Positions 46,001-54,336 of a stretch of 64,000 bases of DNA are shown here, one piece after another. The stretch covers positions 248,001 to 312,000 of the forward strand of contig NZ_CAAJGK010000052.1 of assembly GCF_900996245.1 (NCBI RefSeq), written 5' to 3'. Under the pieces are notes generated by a model. That model had not been told where the DNA came from. It made no database searches and saw only the letters and a list, made by a program, of their open reading frames with translations. Within the stretch, counting starts at the first letter, position 1. Each line of letters starts with the position of its first letter. The stretch comes from Paraburkholderia sp. BCC1886 (GTDB taxonomy: Bacteria; Pseudomonadota; Gammaproteobacteria; Burkholderiales; Burkholderiaceae). Position numbers and translations under genes: made by a program.

Positions 46001-47094
46001 TCAGCCTGGTTCACCAGCAGCCAGTAGCGTGCGGAATTCAGCGCGGTGCTCCAGTTGGTCCCCGCGCCCGGGCGCGACACCGCGCGCGACAACAGCGTCT
46101 GCGCCTGCGCCAGATCGCCCTGCTGCATCCGCACGAGACCCAGTCCGCCCAGCGCATCCGTGTTGTTGGGCTTGTCGCGCAGCACGTCCGTGAAAGACTG
46201 CTCGGCCGTGGCGATGTCACCCGCCTTGAACGCGGCGAAGCCGCGCGTCAAACGCGGATCCATCACGGGACCGGTCGCGACGGCCGGACGCGGCGCCGTC
46301 ATCTGATGGCGGATTTCCTCGTCGGGATGCAGCTTCAGATAGTCCTCGAACCACGCGCGGTTCTTCGGCGTCGGCGTAACCCACGTCAGAACGGAGCGCC
46401 AGACTTCGGTCGCTTCGCCGCCGATGTCGGGGCGCGTCGCGAGCTTTTCCAGCAGCGCGATGCCGGCCGCGCGCTGCTGTTCGTCACGCACCATGTGCTC
46501 GGCGAGCGGCAGCATGATGTTCGGATCGTTCGGTGTCTCGGCGTTCAGGCGCTCCAGGCCCCGAATCGCCGGATCGACCTGACCGTTCGCATAGCCCAGA
46601 TAGCTGTAGTACTCGCGCGCCACGTTGCCCTGCGGCGGCTTCCCGCCTAATGCCTTGTCGTACTGCGCCATCGCTGCCGACAGCGCGGCCTGATCGTTCT
46701 GGTTGACGGCGTCCTGCGCCATCTGCCGCGCCTTCGCGAAGGTCGACTTGCCCGGCTCGACCGCGAGCCGCAAGTTCTGTTCGAGCAACGGCACGAAGCG
46801 GCTGCCGGGCGCGACCGCGCGCAGTTTCGTCAGATACCGGTTCGCCTCGCCGAACTGCTGCTTGCCCACGGCGATCGTGCCCATGCCGTACAACGCTTCG
46901 GGCTGGTTCGGGTCGGTCAGCAACAGCTTCGCCCACGACTGCGCAGCCAGATCGGGCTTGTCGTGCGCCTGCCAGTAGCGGCCCTGTTCCAGCAGCATGT
47001 TCGACGTCGCATCCTGCGCCCATCCCGGATGGCTCGCCGAGGCGAGCAGCAGTCCGAGAATCCAGACCCGGTTGCGGTTGCGTCTGACTGACAT
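43072..47094 (-). CDS. bcsC: Cellulose synthase outer-membrane export protein BcsC
   Basis: A 1340-residue protein with a signal peptide (about 1-26), a long array of TPR repeats (about 30-860) forming the periplasmic scaffold, a low-complexity Ala/Ser/Arg stretch (about 860-960) and a C-terminal beta-barrel domain (about 1000-1340, BcsC_C). It forms the outer-membrane pore for the glucan. Length is close to the larger BcsC proteins. It starts 13 bases after the second bcsB gene. Confidence 0.95.
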   Translation of the reverse strand: MSVRRNRNRVWILGLLLASASHPGWAQDATSNMLLEQGRYWQAHDKPDLAAQSWAKLLLTDPNQPEALYGMGTIAVGKQQFGEANRYLTKLRAVAPGSRFVPLLEQNLRLAVEPGKSTFAKARQMAQDAVNQNDQAALSAAMAQYDKALGGKPPQGNVAREYYSYLGYANGQVDPAIRGLERLNAETPNDPNIMLPLAEHMVRDEQQRAAGIALLEKLATRPDIGGEATEVWRSVLTWVTPTPKNRAWFEDYLKLHPDEEIRHQMTAPRPAVATGPVMDPRLTRGFAAFKAGDIATAEQSFTDVLRDKPNNTDALGGLGLVRMQQGDLAQAQTLLSRAVSRPGAGTNWSTALNSARYWLLVNQAEGAQNVGDFAAARREIDQALRLDPLEPGGRDASARLYAAQGDLKRAEKLYRDVLATSPNNREAVSGLVDILAQTGRAEEAQKWIDGMSAEQQAGIGGLDRLRATVAAGRADAAEQRGDLDAARKILEDAHRVDPDNAWIRLELARYELKQGRADDARQLVDELVAANPDNAEALYASALLAMQMGDWTRAQDTMARIPAASRTPNMVATAQQIDFQVIVTQASHLALEGNLDDARNMLARLEPAAGQDPSKVGALAQAYVDAGNLPRAMSLMHALMPNGLKGSGPDVQLAYLGVLLKTGQNVEAADAMRELHGETLTADQREQLDNLDYLYSVRLADQQRQQGDLAAAYDTLAPVLAKRPNDSLALAALARMYAADGKYDKALSLYQKAAANDPGNPGLQLGVAMAAVQAGKGSVADAALKQAVAKAPNDPDVLAGASRIYVMQGKTREAQTLLESAIAAKEKRLGVQAQDIHVAGNPFVHDDDGSRRAARRNRQAVGETLAGASAAPGFAAGSSTTLAVASTSRATAADARERASSTSASPAALPTVAGTPVGGLATQQDTVAMSEPRDGSLTLDEMRSELSDLRAQRSPEITGGLFVTSNNAAPGTSQLTTVQQPVEGSIPVGNGKLSIRATPVELEGGTLGSDVYSASQFGGGPIAAASQKAGTVAAPDKQSAFGVGLGLGYEIGNWSTDIGTTPLGFKFTNVVGGASYRNSIDAQPGSWFNVGVSRRAVTDSVTSFAGSRDPRTGLTWGGVTSTGVHGAIGIDNQDYGAYVYGSGKYLDGHDVQANVGGEAGGGTYWYLHRTSDSMLTAGLNLTGMFYQHNENNFTYGNGGYFSPQRFYAFSVPVTWAQRSERWTYKLQGSAGIQYFHQAGEPYFPTSAGLQSAAVAAASAIGLADGANHPGQSSTGFGYNLLATAEYRFTNHMTGGASIGANNSSSYRQWAAGLYLRYTLAPQTKALALPVVPYQSHYSDQ

Positions 47095-47107
47095 GAACGT
47101 TTCCTGA

Positions 47108-49555
47108 TTAAAACGGTTGGGTCGGCTGCGAAGCCCGCAGCCGCGCGAGCGCTTCGGCGTCGCGGCGTGCGCGGCGGCGGCGCAGCACCGCCACGAGGCC
47201 CGAAGCGATCAGCACGAGCGCGACGACGGCGAGCGCCTTGACGAGCCACGCGAGCGACACGCCGAACGAAGCCAGCCACCAGTCGAGGCCGCGCCACATG
47301 CCGAGATGCCCGACGTAGTAGGTGTGCTCGCTCACGAGCGAATCGACTTCCTTGCCGCGAATTGACACGAGGCTGCCCTGAATCGGCTGCTTGTCGTAGT
47401 TCGGCACATCGAGCAGCGCGGCGACGGCGTCCTTCAGTCCGTCGGCCTGATTGCTGGCGACCATCACGACGCTGCGGCCCGCCTGTTTCGGCGATTCGAA
47501 GCCGGCCAGCACGGCGCTCACGCCCGGTCCGCTCCACGCGAGCGACAGGCGTGCCGGTTCGGCGTCCAGCCGCGGATTGGCGTGGAACCAGCCCAGCACG
47601 CGGCCCGGCAGATCCGACACGGAGAACTGTGCGCTGCGCTCGTACACCGCGGGCAGGTACTGCGCCCAATCCTTGAGCCAGCTCTGGTCGGCGCCCGAGG
47701 CGATCACGAGCAGATCCTTGTCGGTAGGCATCGCATCGATGCGCTGACCGCGCAGCACCGTGACGCCACACGCCGGATAGCCGGTCGAATCGCCCATGCG
47801 ACCCATCACGGCCAGGTAAGCGCTGTATTCCGGCGCGCCCGCATTGGCGCCGAGCACGACGTCCGTGCCGGACAGATCGGCCATGCGCGTGAACGGGAAA
47901 CCCGCCTGCGCGAAAGCCGCCAGGTTAGGCATCGCCAGATAGTGCGGATACCGCGACAGGTCGATCGTCGATTCGGGATCGATCGCGCCGCGCACGTTGT
48001 CGATGATGATGTCGCGGCACTCGCCCTGCTTGATGTAGTCGTACATGTAGCGGAACTGCAGCTGCGTGTTCGGCTGCAGCAGCGCTTCCAGCGGCGCTTC
48101 CAGTTTCGCGTCGCGCGGCAGGCTGCTGTCGGGCAGCACTTCCGGCTTCAGCCTGGCGCCGCCTTCGAGGCGTTCGAGCGCGAGCAGCGGGATCGACTTC
48201 ATGAACTGGTCGTCGACGCTGAACAGCAGCGACGAATTGACCATATACGGCTGCGGCGTGTAGCGGTAATGCAGGTCGATCGGCACGTTCGGTTCGTGCC
48301 AGCCGAACAGGTCGGGCGGCACGCGCGTCTTGATACGGATCAGGTCGGGGCTATAGCCGGTCACGTTCAACTGGCGCGCGTCCAGCAGTTCGCCGAACGA
48401 CTCCGGACGGTCGCTGCGCAGCCAGCGCGGTGCGTCGTAAGGCTGACGCGGCGACAGGTCGGAGAACTTCGTGATCAGCGCGTTCGCACCGGACAGCGTC
48501 TGGCTGCCCGTGACGAGCGCATCGGCGGCCTGCTTGAGTTCGCGGCCGTTGCGGCCCATCACCAGCAGCAGCTTGCCGTTCGGATCGTTCGGATTGGCGA
48601 CGACAGCGAGCGTCGGTCCTTGCAGCGGCGCGCCGGCGAGGTTCGCCTGATCCGCGCTTTCGACGATCACGACCGCATTGCCCTGGGCCGGCACGGTGGC
48701 GAGCGACACCGGGAAGTCCGCGCTGCGGTAGCTCGCCAGCGCACCGAACCACGACGACACGGCACCGGCGGCTTCGAGCGCAGCGGCATCGGGATTGCCG
48801 GCGAACACGACCGGCAGGTTCAGGCGGCGGATGTCGTGCTCGTCGAAGAACGGTCGCGGCAGACGCGCCAGATCGTCGGCCTGCGTCAGCGGCCGGGTGT
48901 CGATGGTCAGCGTGCTGTCGTTGCTGATGTTGGCCCACAGACTCGAATGCAGCGGGTCTTCGCACTGCGTCGTGTAATGGCCGATCAGTTGCAGACGCAG
49001 TTTGCTGTTGGACGTGAAGAGGTACGGCGGCAGTTCGATCGTGCGTTGCAGGTTGGTGCCGGACGTGTCTTTCGGCACGGCGATCGAAGCGGCCACCTGA
49101 TCGTTGATCAGCACGTTGATATGCGACAGGTCGGGCAACAGCGAGGGCGAATACGCATAGCGCAGATTCAGCCGCGCGCCGCTCACCACCTGGTCGTCAC
49201 GCACGCCGACCGGCAGCGTGTTGCTGCCGTCCACACCACGCAGATTGAGCGCGTATTGCGCGCCCAGTTGCTGCAGCGAATAGGTCACCGTCGAAGTCGC
49301 TGCTGACGACGATGCACCCGCGGGCGCGGCGGCGGATGCACTCGCGGGCGCAGCGGCGGCCACGGCGGTCGAAGCCGGCGCCGCTTGTGCCGCTTGCGCC
49401 GGTTTTGCCGCGTGGGCCGGTTGCGCCGCATGCGCCGCGGTGGCCGCGAGACAGGTCGCGAGAGCCCCGCCCAGCAGGAGTGCCGGCCAGACCGGCCGCA
49501 GAGTCATGCAACGCGCGAGGTGTGCCCGGAGCGGGTCGATCCTTCTTCTAAACAT
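47108..49555 (-). CDS. bcsB: Cellulose synthase periplasmic subunit BcsB, second copy (cysteine-containing)
   Basis: An 815-residue BcsB. A signal peptide (about 1-43) and an Ala/Pro-rich linker (about 45-90) precede the carbohydrate-binding and flavodoxin-like domains. A membrane-proximal amphipathic helix and one transmembrane anchor (about 765-795) end the protein. Cysteines occur at about 198 (TTQCED), 513 (QGECRD) and 596 (YPACGV), as in classical BcsB proteins. BcsB guides the nascent glucan across the periplasm next to BcsA. I chose ATG 49555 (MFRRRID), overlapping the first bcsB by eight bases; an ATG eight codons upstream is possible. Confidence 0.93.
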   Translation of the reverse strand: MFRRRIDPLRAHLARCMTLRPVWPALLLGGALATCLAATAAHAAQPAHAAKPAQAAQAAPASTAVAAAAPASASAAAPAGASSSAATSTVTYSLQQLGAQYALNLRGVDGSNTLPVGVRDDQVVSGARLNLRYAYSPSLLPDLSHINVLINDQVAASIAVPKDTSGTNLQRTIELPPYLFTSNSKLRLQLIGHYTTQCEDPLHSSLWANISNDSTLTIDTRPLTQADDLARLPRPFFDEHDIRRLNLPVVFAGNPDAAALEAAGAVSSWFGALASYRSADFPVSLATVPAQGNAVVIVESADQANLAGAPLQGPTLAVVANPNDPNGKLLLVMGRNGRELKQAADALVTGSQTLSGANALITKFSDLSPRQPYDAPRWLRSDRPESFGELLDARQLNVTGYSPDLIRIKTRVPPDLFGWHEPNVPIDLHYRYTPQPYMVNSSLLFSVDDQFMKSIPLLALERLEGGARLKPEVLPDSSLPRDAKLEAPLEALLQPNTQLQFRYMYDYIKQGECRDIIIDNVRGAIDPESTIDLSRYPHYLAMPNLAAFAQAGFPFTRMADLSGTDVVLGANAGAPEYSAYLAVMGRMGDSTGYPACGVTVLRGQRIDAMPTDKDLLVIASGADQSWLKDWAQYLPAVYERSAQFSVSDLPGRVLGWFHANPRLDAEPARLSLAWSGPGVSAVLAGFESPKQAGRSVVMVASNQADGLKDAVAALLDVPNYDKQPIQGSLVSIRGKEVDSLVSEHTYYVGHLGMWRGLDWWLASFGVSLAWLVKALAVVALVLIASGLVAVLRRRRARRDAEALARLRASQPTQPF

Positions 49556-52031
49556 GGGAATTTCTTCTTCCTTCTTCACGTTGCAATGTCTGGGGAACGT
49601 CCAGGTCCAGGCGGCGGAGCGCGAGCCGATGCAGGAATACGCCGCCGATCAGCCCGATCAGCAGGATGCTGAGGACCGTCGCGACGAGCAGCAACACGAT
49701 GTGGCTCGCGAAGAACCACTGGAGCCCGATCCACAGCGGCAAGGAGCCGATGAAATAGCTTTGATCCCGGCTCAGCGTGGTGAGCGCGCCGTCATGCACG
49801 ATCACGAGGTTGCCGCCGCTGGTGTCGTTGCGGCGCTGGCCGGTCAGGTAGCGGTTGGCCTGCAGCAGGTTCACCACCTCGTCCAGACCGTGCGGCGAGT
49901 TACCCGATACGACGACGACGCTGCGACCATGCGCAAGCGGCGACTCGAGGCCTGCGACCATGCCGTCCTGATCGCTGCTGCCGTACAGCGCGGCCGTGTC
50001 GACCTCGCGCCGGGCGCTCGTATTGCCGCGCGTCAGGCGTTGCCACCAGCCCGGAATCGCGCCGCTCGACTGCGCTTGCGGGCCGAAGAAACCGCGTGGC
50101 ATTTCATCGCGCCAGGTTTTCAACAACGGCTGGTTGTCGCCGGACGCCAGCACCAGCAGGTCCTTGTCGCGAAGCGCGTCGGCTTGCGCCGGTTCGCCGA
50201 CCGTCACGCCGAGCACCGGATAACCGGTCGCCTGGCCCATCGCGCCCATCAGCGTCAGATACGCGGAATAGTCGGCGGCGGACGGCTGCACCGGCAGGAT
50301 CACCGCCGTGCCCGACAGATCGGCGAGACGGGTGAACGGGAAGCCGGCGTCGCCGAACGCGCGCAGATCCGGCATGGCCGCGTAGCGCGGCAGATGGGAG
50401 ATGTCGATCGTCGAAGCCGGATCGATCGCGCTCTCGAGCGGGCCGCCCGGCGTGTCCTGCCAGTTGTCCTTCGTCTTGACGGCTTCGTAGCGATAGTCGA
50501 AGTGAAGGGTCGTCAACGGCGGCAGCAGGTAGGTCGGGATAGACATCACGGCAGCGCCTTCCGATGCGTCGCCCGGCAGCGGCAAGGTCTGCAGCGGGGT
50601 GTTGCCCGCCAGTACCTGAAGCGCCGAATGCGTGGATTCCGGTCGCGCCGTATAGCGGTAACGCAGATTCAACTGCGCCCCGTCGTTGTCGAAACCGAAC
50701 AGACCCGGCGGCAGATGCAGACCGACATCGATCGCGCCGGGCTGGAAGCCTTGCACCGTGAGCCGCTCGGCCGGCAGCAATTCGCCCAACTGCACCGGGC
50801 GGTCGGACGGCAGCCAGTTGGGCGCGTCGTAAGGCTTGCGCGGCGGCGCGGAAACCGGCTTGTCGATGCTGACGAACGGGCCCGACAGCGTCCGCGAACC
50901 CAGCACCAGCGTGCGAGCCGCCGCACGCAGTTCTGTCTCGTTGCGGCCGGTGATCAGCAGCAGCTTGCCGTTGGGATCGTGCGGGTTCGGCACGATGGCG
51001 AGCGCCGGTCCGGCCGCGCCCGGCACGAAGAGCGCGGACGAGTCCGGCAACTCGCCGCGCAGCGCGAGCACCACCGCGTGACCGTGCGCGGGGATCGCAT
51101 CGAGTATCGAGCCGGAAATCGCACGGGAAATCGCGGTGAAATGCGCGCCGCGATAACCCGCCTGCGCGCCCAGCCAGGACGTCACGATACCGGCGGATTC
51201 GAGACGCTCGGCCCCGGGCACACGCGGCAGCACGACGGGCAGGTCGAGCCGGCGCACGTCGCGCTCGTCGAAGAACGGCGCGGGCAGCGCCGCCAGATCG
51301 CCAGCCAGGCCGGCGGGCACGACGGTCAGTTCCAGCGCACTGTTCGGACCGGCCTTGAGCCACAGGTCGGCGCTCTGCGGATCGTTGCCCTGATCGCTCG
51401 CCTTGCTGTGCGCGATCAACTCGAGGTTCAGATGGTTGAAGGCCGACAGCGGCGCAAGCGGCAGATCGACTATCAGATGGCGGGCGGTGCGCGAGGCCGG
51501 CTGCGGCAACGGAATGGTCGCCGAGACGATGCTGTTGATCAGCACGTTCAGATGCGAGATGGCCGGCAGCAGGGTCGGCGAATAGCTGAAGTCCAGATCG
51601 AGCCGCGCGCCGATCACACGCTCGTCGCGGCGCAATCCGAAGTTCATGCCCGCGTAGGCGTCCTGGCCGAGCAAGGTGACGCCCTGCTCGGGATATTGGC
51701 GCAGCAGCGGGATGCGGTAGGTGTAGGCGTCGGCATTCGACGCGGCATCGGATGCTGGCGGTGCTGCGGATGCTGCGGATGCTGCGGATGCTGCGGATGC
51801 TGCGGACAATGAAGATGCCGCGGATGTTGCGGTGCGTGCTTCGGACGCCGCGGACGCAGTGGACGCAGTGGACGCAGTGGACGTCGCGGACGCCGCGGAC
51901 GCCGCGGACGCCGCTTCAGGCGCAGCGGCCAGCGCCGTCCCCGCGCCGAGCAACAGACCCGCGCACGCCAGCACGGCGAGCCGACGCCTGCCCGCGAAAC
52001 GATGCAAAGACAATAGATAGCCGAGACTCAC
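49548..52031 (-). CDS. Cellulose synthase periplasmic subunit BcsB, first copy (cysteine-free)
   Basis: An 827-residue BcsB paralogue directly behind bcsA. GTG 52031 overlaps the bcsA stop as GTGA, which fixes the start. A signal peptide (about 1-35) is followed by a long Ala/Ser/Thr linker coded by 9-bp repeats (about 35-95), the two carbohydrate-binding/flavodoxin-like pairs and a C-terminal transmembrane anchor. Alignment by eye with the downstream copy is continuous (FFDERDVRRLDLPVV, AIDPASTIDISHLPRY, AGFPFTRLADLSGT). The mature protein has no cysteine: all three Cys of the other copy are replaced. Both are too complete to be a pseudogene. Confidence 0.9.
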   Translation of the reverse strand: MSLGYLLSLHRFAGRRRLAVLACAGLLLGAGTALAAAPEAASAASAASATSTASTASTASAASEARTATSAASSLSAASAASAASAASAAPPASDAASNADAYTYRIPLLRQYPEQGVTLLGQDAYAGMNFGLRRDERVIGARLDLDFSYSPTLLPAISHLNVLINSIVSATIPLPQPASRTARHLIVDLPLAPLSAFNHLNLELIAHSKASDQGNDPQSADLWLKAGPNSALELTVVPAGLAGDLAALPAPFFDERDVRRLDLPVVLPRVPGAERLESAGIVTSWLGAQAGYRGAHFTAISRAISGSILDAIPAHGHAVVLALRGELPDSSALFVPGAAGPALAIVPNPHDPNGKLLLITGRNETELRAAARTLVLGSRTLSGPFVSIDKPVSAPPRKPYDAPNWLPSDRPVQLGELLPAERLTVQGFQPGAIDVGLHLPPGLFGFDNDGAQLNLRYRYTARPESTHSALQVLAGNTPLQTLPLPGDASEGAAVMSIPTYLLPPLTTLHFDYRYEAVKTKDNWQDTPGGPLESAIDPASTIDISHLPRYAAMPDLRAFGDAGFPFTRLADLSGTAVILPVQPSAADYSAYLTLMGAMGQATGYPVLGVTVGEPAQADALRDKDLLVLASGDNQPLLKTWRDEMPRGFFGPQAQSSGAIPGWWQRLTRGNTSARREVDTAALYGSSDQDGMVAGLESPLAHGRSVVVVSGNSPHGLDEVVNLLQANRYLTGQRRNDTSGGNLVIVHDGALTTLSRDQSYFIGSLPLWIGLQWFFASHIVLLLVATVLSILLIGLIGGVFLHRLALRRLDLDVPQTLQREEGRRNSHV
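51763..51807. repeat. Five 9-bp tandem repeats (GCTGCGGAT) in the first bcsB
   Basis: Five head-to-tail units, the last with one change, encode part of the Ala/Ser linker between signal peptide and folded domains. Confidence 0.95.
51844..51914. repeat. Eight 9-bp tandem repeats (GACGCMGYG type) in the first bcsB
   Basis: Units GACGCCGCG, three GACGCAGTG, GACGTCGCG and further GACGCCGCG run head to tail (last one incomplete). They code for the same Ala/Ser/Thr linker and lie 36 bases from the other repeat block. Confidence 0.92.
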
Positions 52032-54280
52032 GATTGCCGGTTTCCCAAATCGCCGGCCGGCGCAACCGCCGTACGGCCAAGGCGCCGGCGGCCGCCCTGG
52101 AACAGGTGCCGGAACAATTCGATCAGGCCGCGCCAGCCGACCCCTAGCACTTCGGCCAGACTGCGCAGCGGCCGGTCGGTCCGATAGCGGCCCCATTGCG
52201 CCATCCAGGTGTCGGCGCGCGAGAACGTCACGCGCATCAGGTCGCGCTCCTGATCGATCGTCAGGGCCGGGAAACTGACGCCTAGCGTGCGTCCGCGGCA
52301 CACCTGGACTTCAGCGGGAAAAATGCCCTCGTAGTCGTCACGGAACACCGACACCACCACGTGCTCGCCACGCTGCGGCAGCGGCGCATCGTCGGGCAGC
52401 GTAAGGCCCAGACCACCCTGCGAATAGTCGCTGGTCCGGCACGGCACATGCCGGCCGTCGGCGAAACGCACGGCGGCGGGTAACTCGATACGCACGCGCG
52501 GCGTCAGGCGCAACTGCCGCGATTCGCTCGCTACGCCTGCCGCCGCGCTCAGATTCATGACGTTGTAGATCACCCAGCCGAGGTTGAAGAGAATACTCAT
52601 CGCCTCGGGCCAGCCGGGGCCGCGAACCAGGGCCACCACGCCGACCGCGAGACCGGCCAGGTTCAGACTCAGCAAGCCGATGTACGGACGCGCCATTGCC
52701 CAGTCGAGAAAGGACGTGCGGATCACGCCGCCCTTGGACGTCACGTTGAAGCTTTTGCGGCCGGGGAAAAACACCGCCTGCAGCGCGGGCAGAATCACGT
52801 ACCAGGCCAGCACGGTTTCGTAGACTTCGCTCCAGAACGAATGGCGGAACGGTCCATGAATGCGCGATGCGCCGATGCTCGAAATCACCAGATGCGGCAC
52901 CGCATACGCCAGCACCATCAACGCCGATGCGTGAAAGACGTGCGCGCCGAAGAAGAGATAGGTCATCGGCGTGACCAGAAACACGATGCGCGGCACGCCG
53001 AAGAAGAAGTGCATGATCGCGCTCAGATAGCACAGGCGCTGCGGCAACGTGAGCCCCGTGACCAGCAGCGGATTGAAGCGGCGGAAAATCTCCGCCATGC
53101 CGCGCGCCCAGCGAATACGCTGACCGACGTGCCGTCCCAGACTTTCGGTGGCGAGGCCGGCGGCCTGCGGGATCGCGAGATAGGCCGTGTTGTAGCCTTT
53201 CATGCTCATCTTGAGCGCGGTCAACGCATCTTCCGTGACGCTTTCGGTCGCCACCCCGCCCACGTCCTCCAGCGCGGAACGGCGCAGCACCGCGCACGAT
53301 CCGCAGAAAAACGCGGCGTTCCACAGGTCGTTGCCGTTTTGCAGCACGCCGTAGAACAGGTCGCCTTCGTTAGGCACCTTCCTGAACGTTTCCAGGTTGC
53401 GCTCGAATGGATCGGGCGAGTAGAAGACGTGAGGCGTCTGCACCATCGCCATCTTCGGGTCCTTGAGGAACCAGCCCATGCAGATCGACAGGAACGAGCG
53501 CGTGGTGACGTGATCGCAATCGAACACGGCGATGTACTCGCCGTGCGTCTTCGCCAGCGCCGCGTTCAGATTGCCCGCCTTCGCAAACGTGTTGTCGGGA
53601 CGGGTCAGATAATCGACGCCGGCCTCGGCACAGAACGCGCGGAACTCGTCGCGGCGGCCATCGTCGAGCACGTAGACGCGCAGCTTGTCCGCCGGCCAGT
53701 CGAGCAGCGTGGCGGCCAGCACCGACTGCCGCACGACGTCGAGCGGCTCGTTGAAGGTGGGAATGTACACATCGACCGTGGGCCAGGTGGACGTGTCGGC
53801 GGGTAACTGCACCGGCCGGCGATGCAGCGGCCACAGCGTCTGGAAATAGCTGCACAGCAGCATCACGACCGCATAGCCTTCGGCCAGCAGCAGAAAATAG
53901 CCGAAGGTCATGTCGAGCGGGCTCGAAAACGCCAGCGTCTGCGTCACGCGCCAGTACAGGTAGCGCAACGAGACGAAGATCGACAACGCCACCAGCGACA
54001 CGGTGAGAATCCTGCCGCGCAGACGGCTCAGCAGATAAGCGACCGCCATGCACAGCACGCCGAACATCCATTGCCTCGACAACGCGAGGTTGACGGTCAT
54101 GGCCGACATGAACAGCAGCGCGGCGAGCAGCGTGACCAGAACGCGCGACCAGCGCGAGAACAATAGCGAGGCGCCGGCTTTGAGCAGCTTGTCGTCCCAG
54201 CCGCCTTCGTCGTCACTCTGGCCGGTACCGGGGTGACGTTGCGGATCCAGTCGAACCCGCTTCTGTTTGATCTGTGCCAT
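52028..54280 (-). CDS. bcsA: Cellulose synthase catalytic subunit BcsA
   Basis: A 750-residue UDP-forming cellulose synthase. The GT2 domain has DDG (206-208), DCD (254-256), TED (349-351) and QRIRW (387-391), all the catalytic signatures, and the gating FNVTSKGG loop (511-518). About eight transmembrane helices surround it. The C-terminal PilZ domain keeps the c-di-GMP motifs RLTPR (591-595) and DYSQGG (618-623), so activation by c-di-GMP is expected. It is 56 bases downstream of the bcsP-like gene and overlaps the first bcsB. Confidence 0.97.
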   Translation of the reverse strand: MAQIKQKRVRLDPQRHPGTGQSDDEGGWDDKLLKAGASLLFSRWSRVLVTLLAALLFMSAMTVNLALSRQWMFGVLCMAVAYLLSRLRGRILTVSLVALSIFVSLRYLYWRVTQTLAFSSPLDMTFGYFLLLAEGYAVVMLLCSYFQTLWPLHRRPVQLPADTSTWPTVDVYIPTFNEPLDVVRQSVLAATLLDWPADKLRVYVLDDGRRDEFRAFCAEAGVDYLTRPDNTFAKAGNLNAALAKTHGEYIAVFDCDHVTTRSFLSICMGWFLKDPKMAMVQTPHVFYSPDPFERNLETFRKVPNEGDLFYGVLQNGNDLWNAAFFCGSCAVLRRSALEDVGGVATESVTEDALTALKMSMKGYNTAYLAIPQAAGLATESLGRHVGQRIRWARGMAEIFRRFNPLLVTGLTLPQRLCYLSAIMHFFFGVPRIVFLVTPMTYLFFGAHVFHASALMVLAYAVPHLVISSIGASRIHGPFRHSFWSEVYETVLAWYVILPALQAVFFPGRKSFNVTSKGGVIRTSFLDWAMARPYIGLLSLNLAGLAVGVVALVRGPGWPEAMSILFNLGWVIYNVMNLSAAAGVASESRQLRLTPRVRIELPAAVRFADGRHVPCRTSDYSQGGLGLTLPDDAPLPQRGEHVVVSVFRDDYEGIFPAEVQVCRGRTLGVSFPALTIDQERDLMRVTFSRADTWMAQWGRYRTDRPLRSLAEVLGVGWRGLIELFRHLFQGGRRRLGRTAVAPAGDLGNRQS

Positions 54281-54336
54281 ATAAATTCTCTGCTAACTGG
54301 TCCTGAGGCCAGGCCGGACCAGCGGGGCGAAGCCGG

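Noticed and set aside
49440..51812. A 790-codon plus-strand frame opposite the two bcsB genes
   Set aside because: Antisense shadow with an Arg/Gln/His-rich product and no ribosome-binding site; the minus-strand BcsB reading is certain.
49548..52031. The first bcsB as a decaying pseudogene copy
   Set aside because: The frame is intact over 827 codons, with signal peptide, conserved domain motifs and a membrane anchor, and it is coupled to bcsA by a GTGA overlap.
52032..52301. Upstream extension of the first bcsB frame into bcsA
   Set aside because: The GTGA overlap at 52028-52031 and the signal peptide that begins there mark the start; the extension is bcsA shadow.
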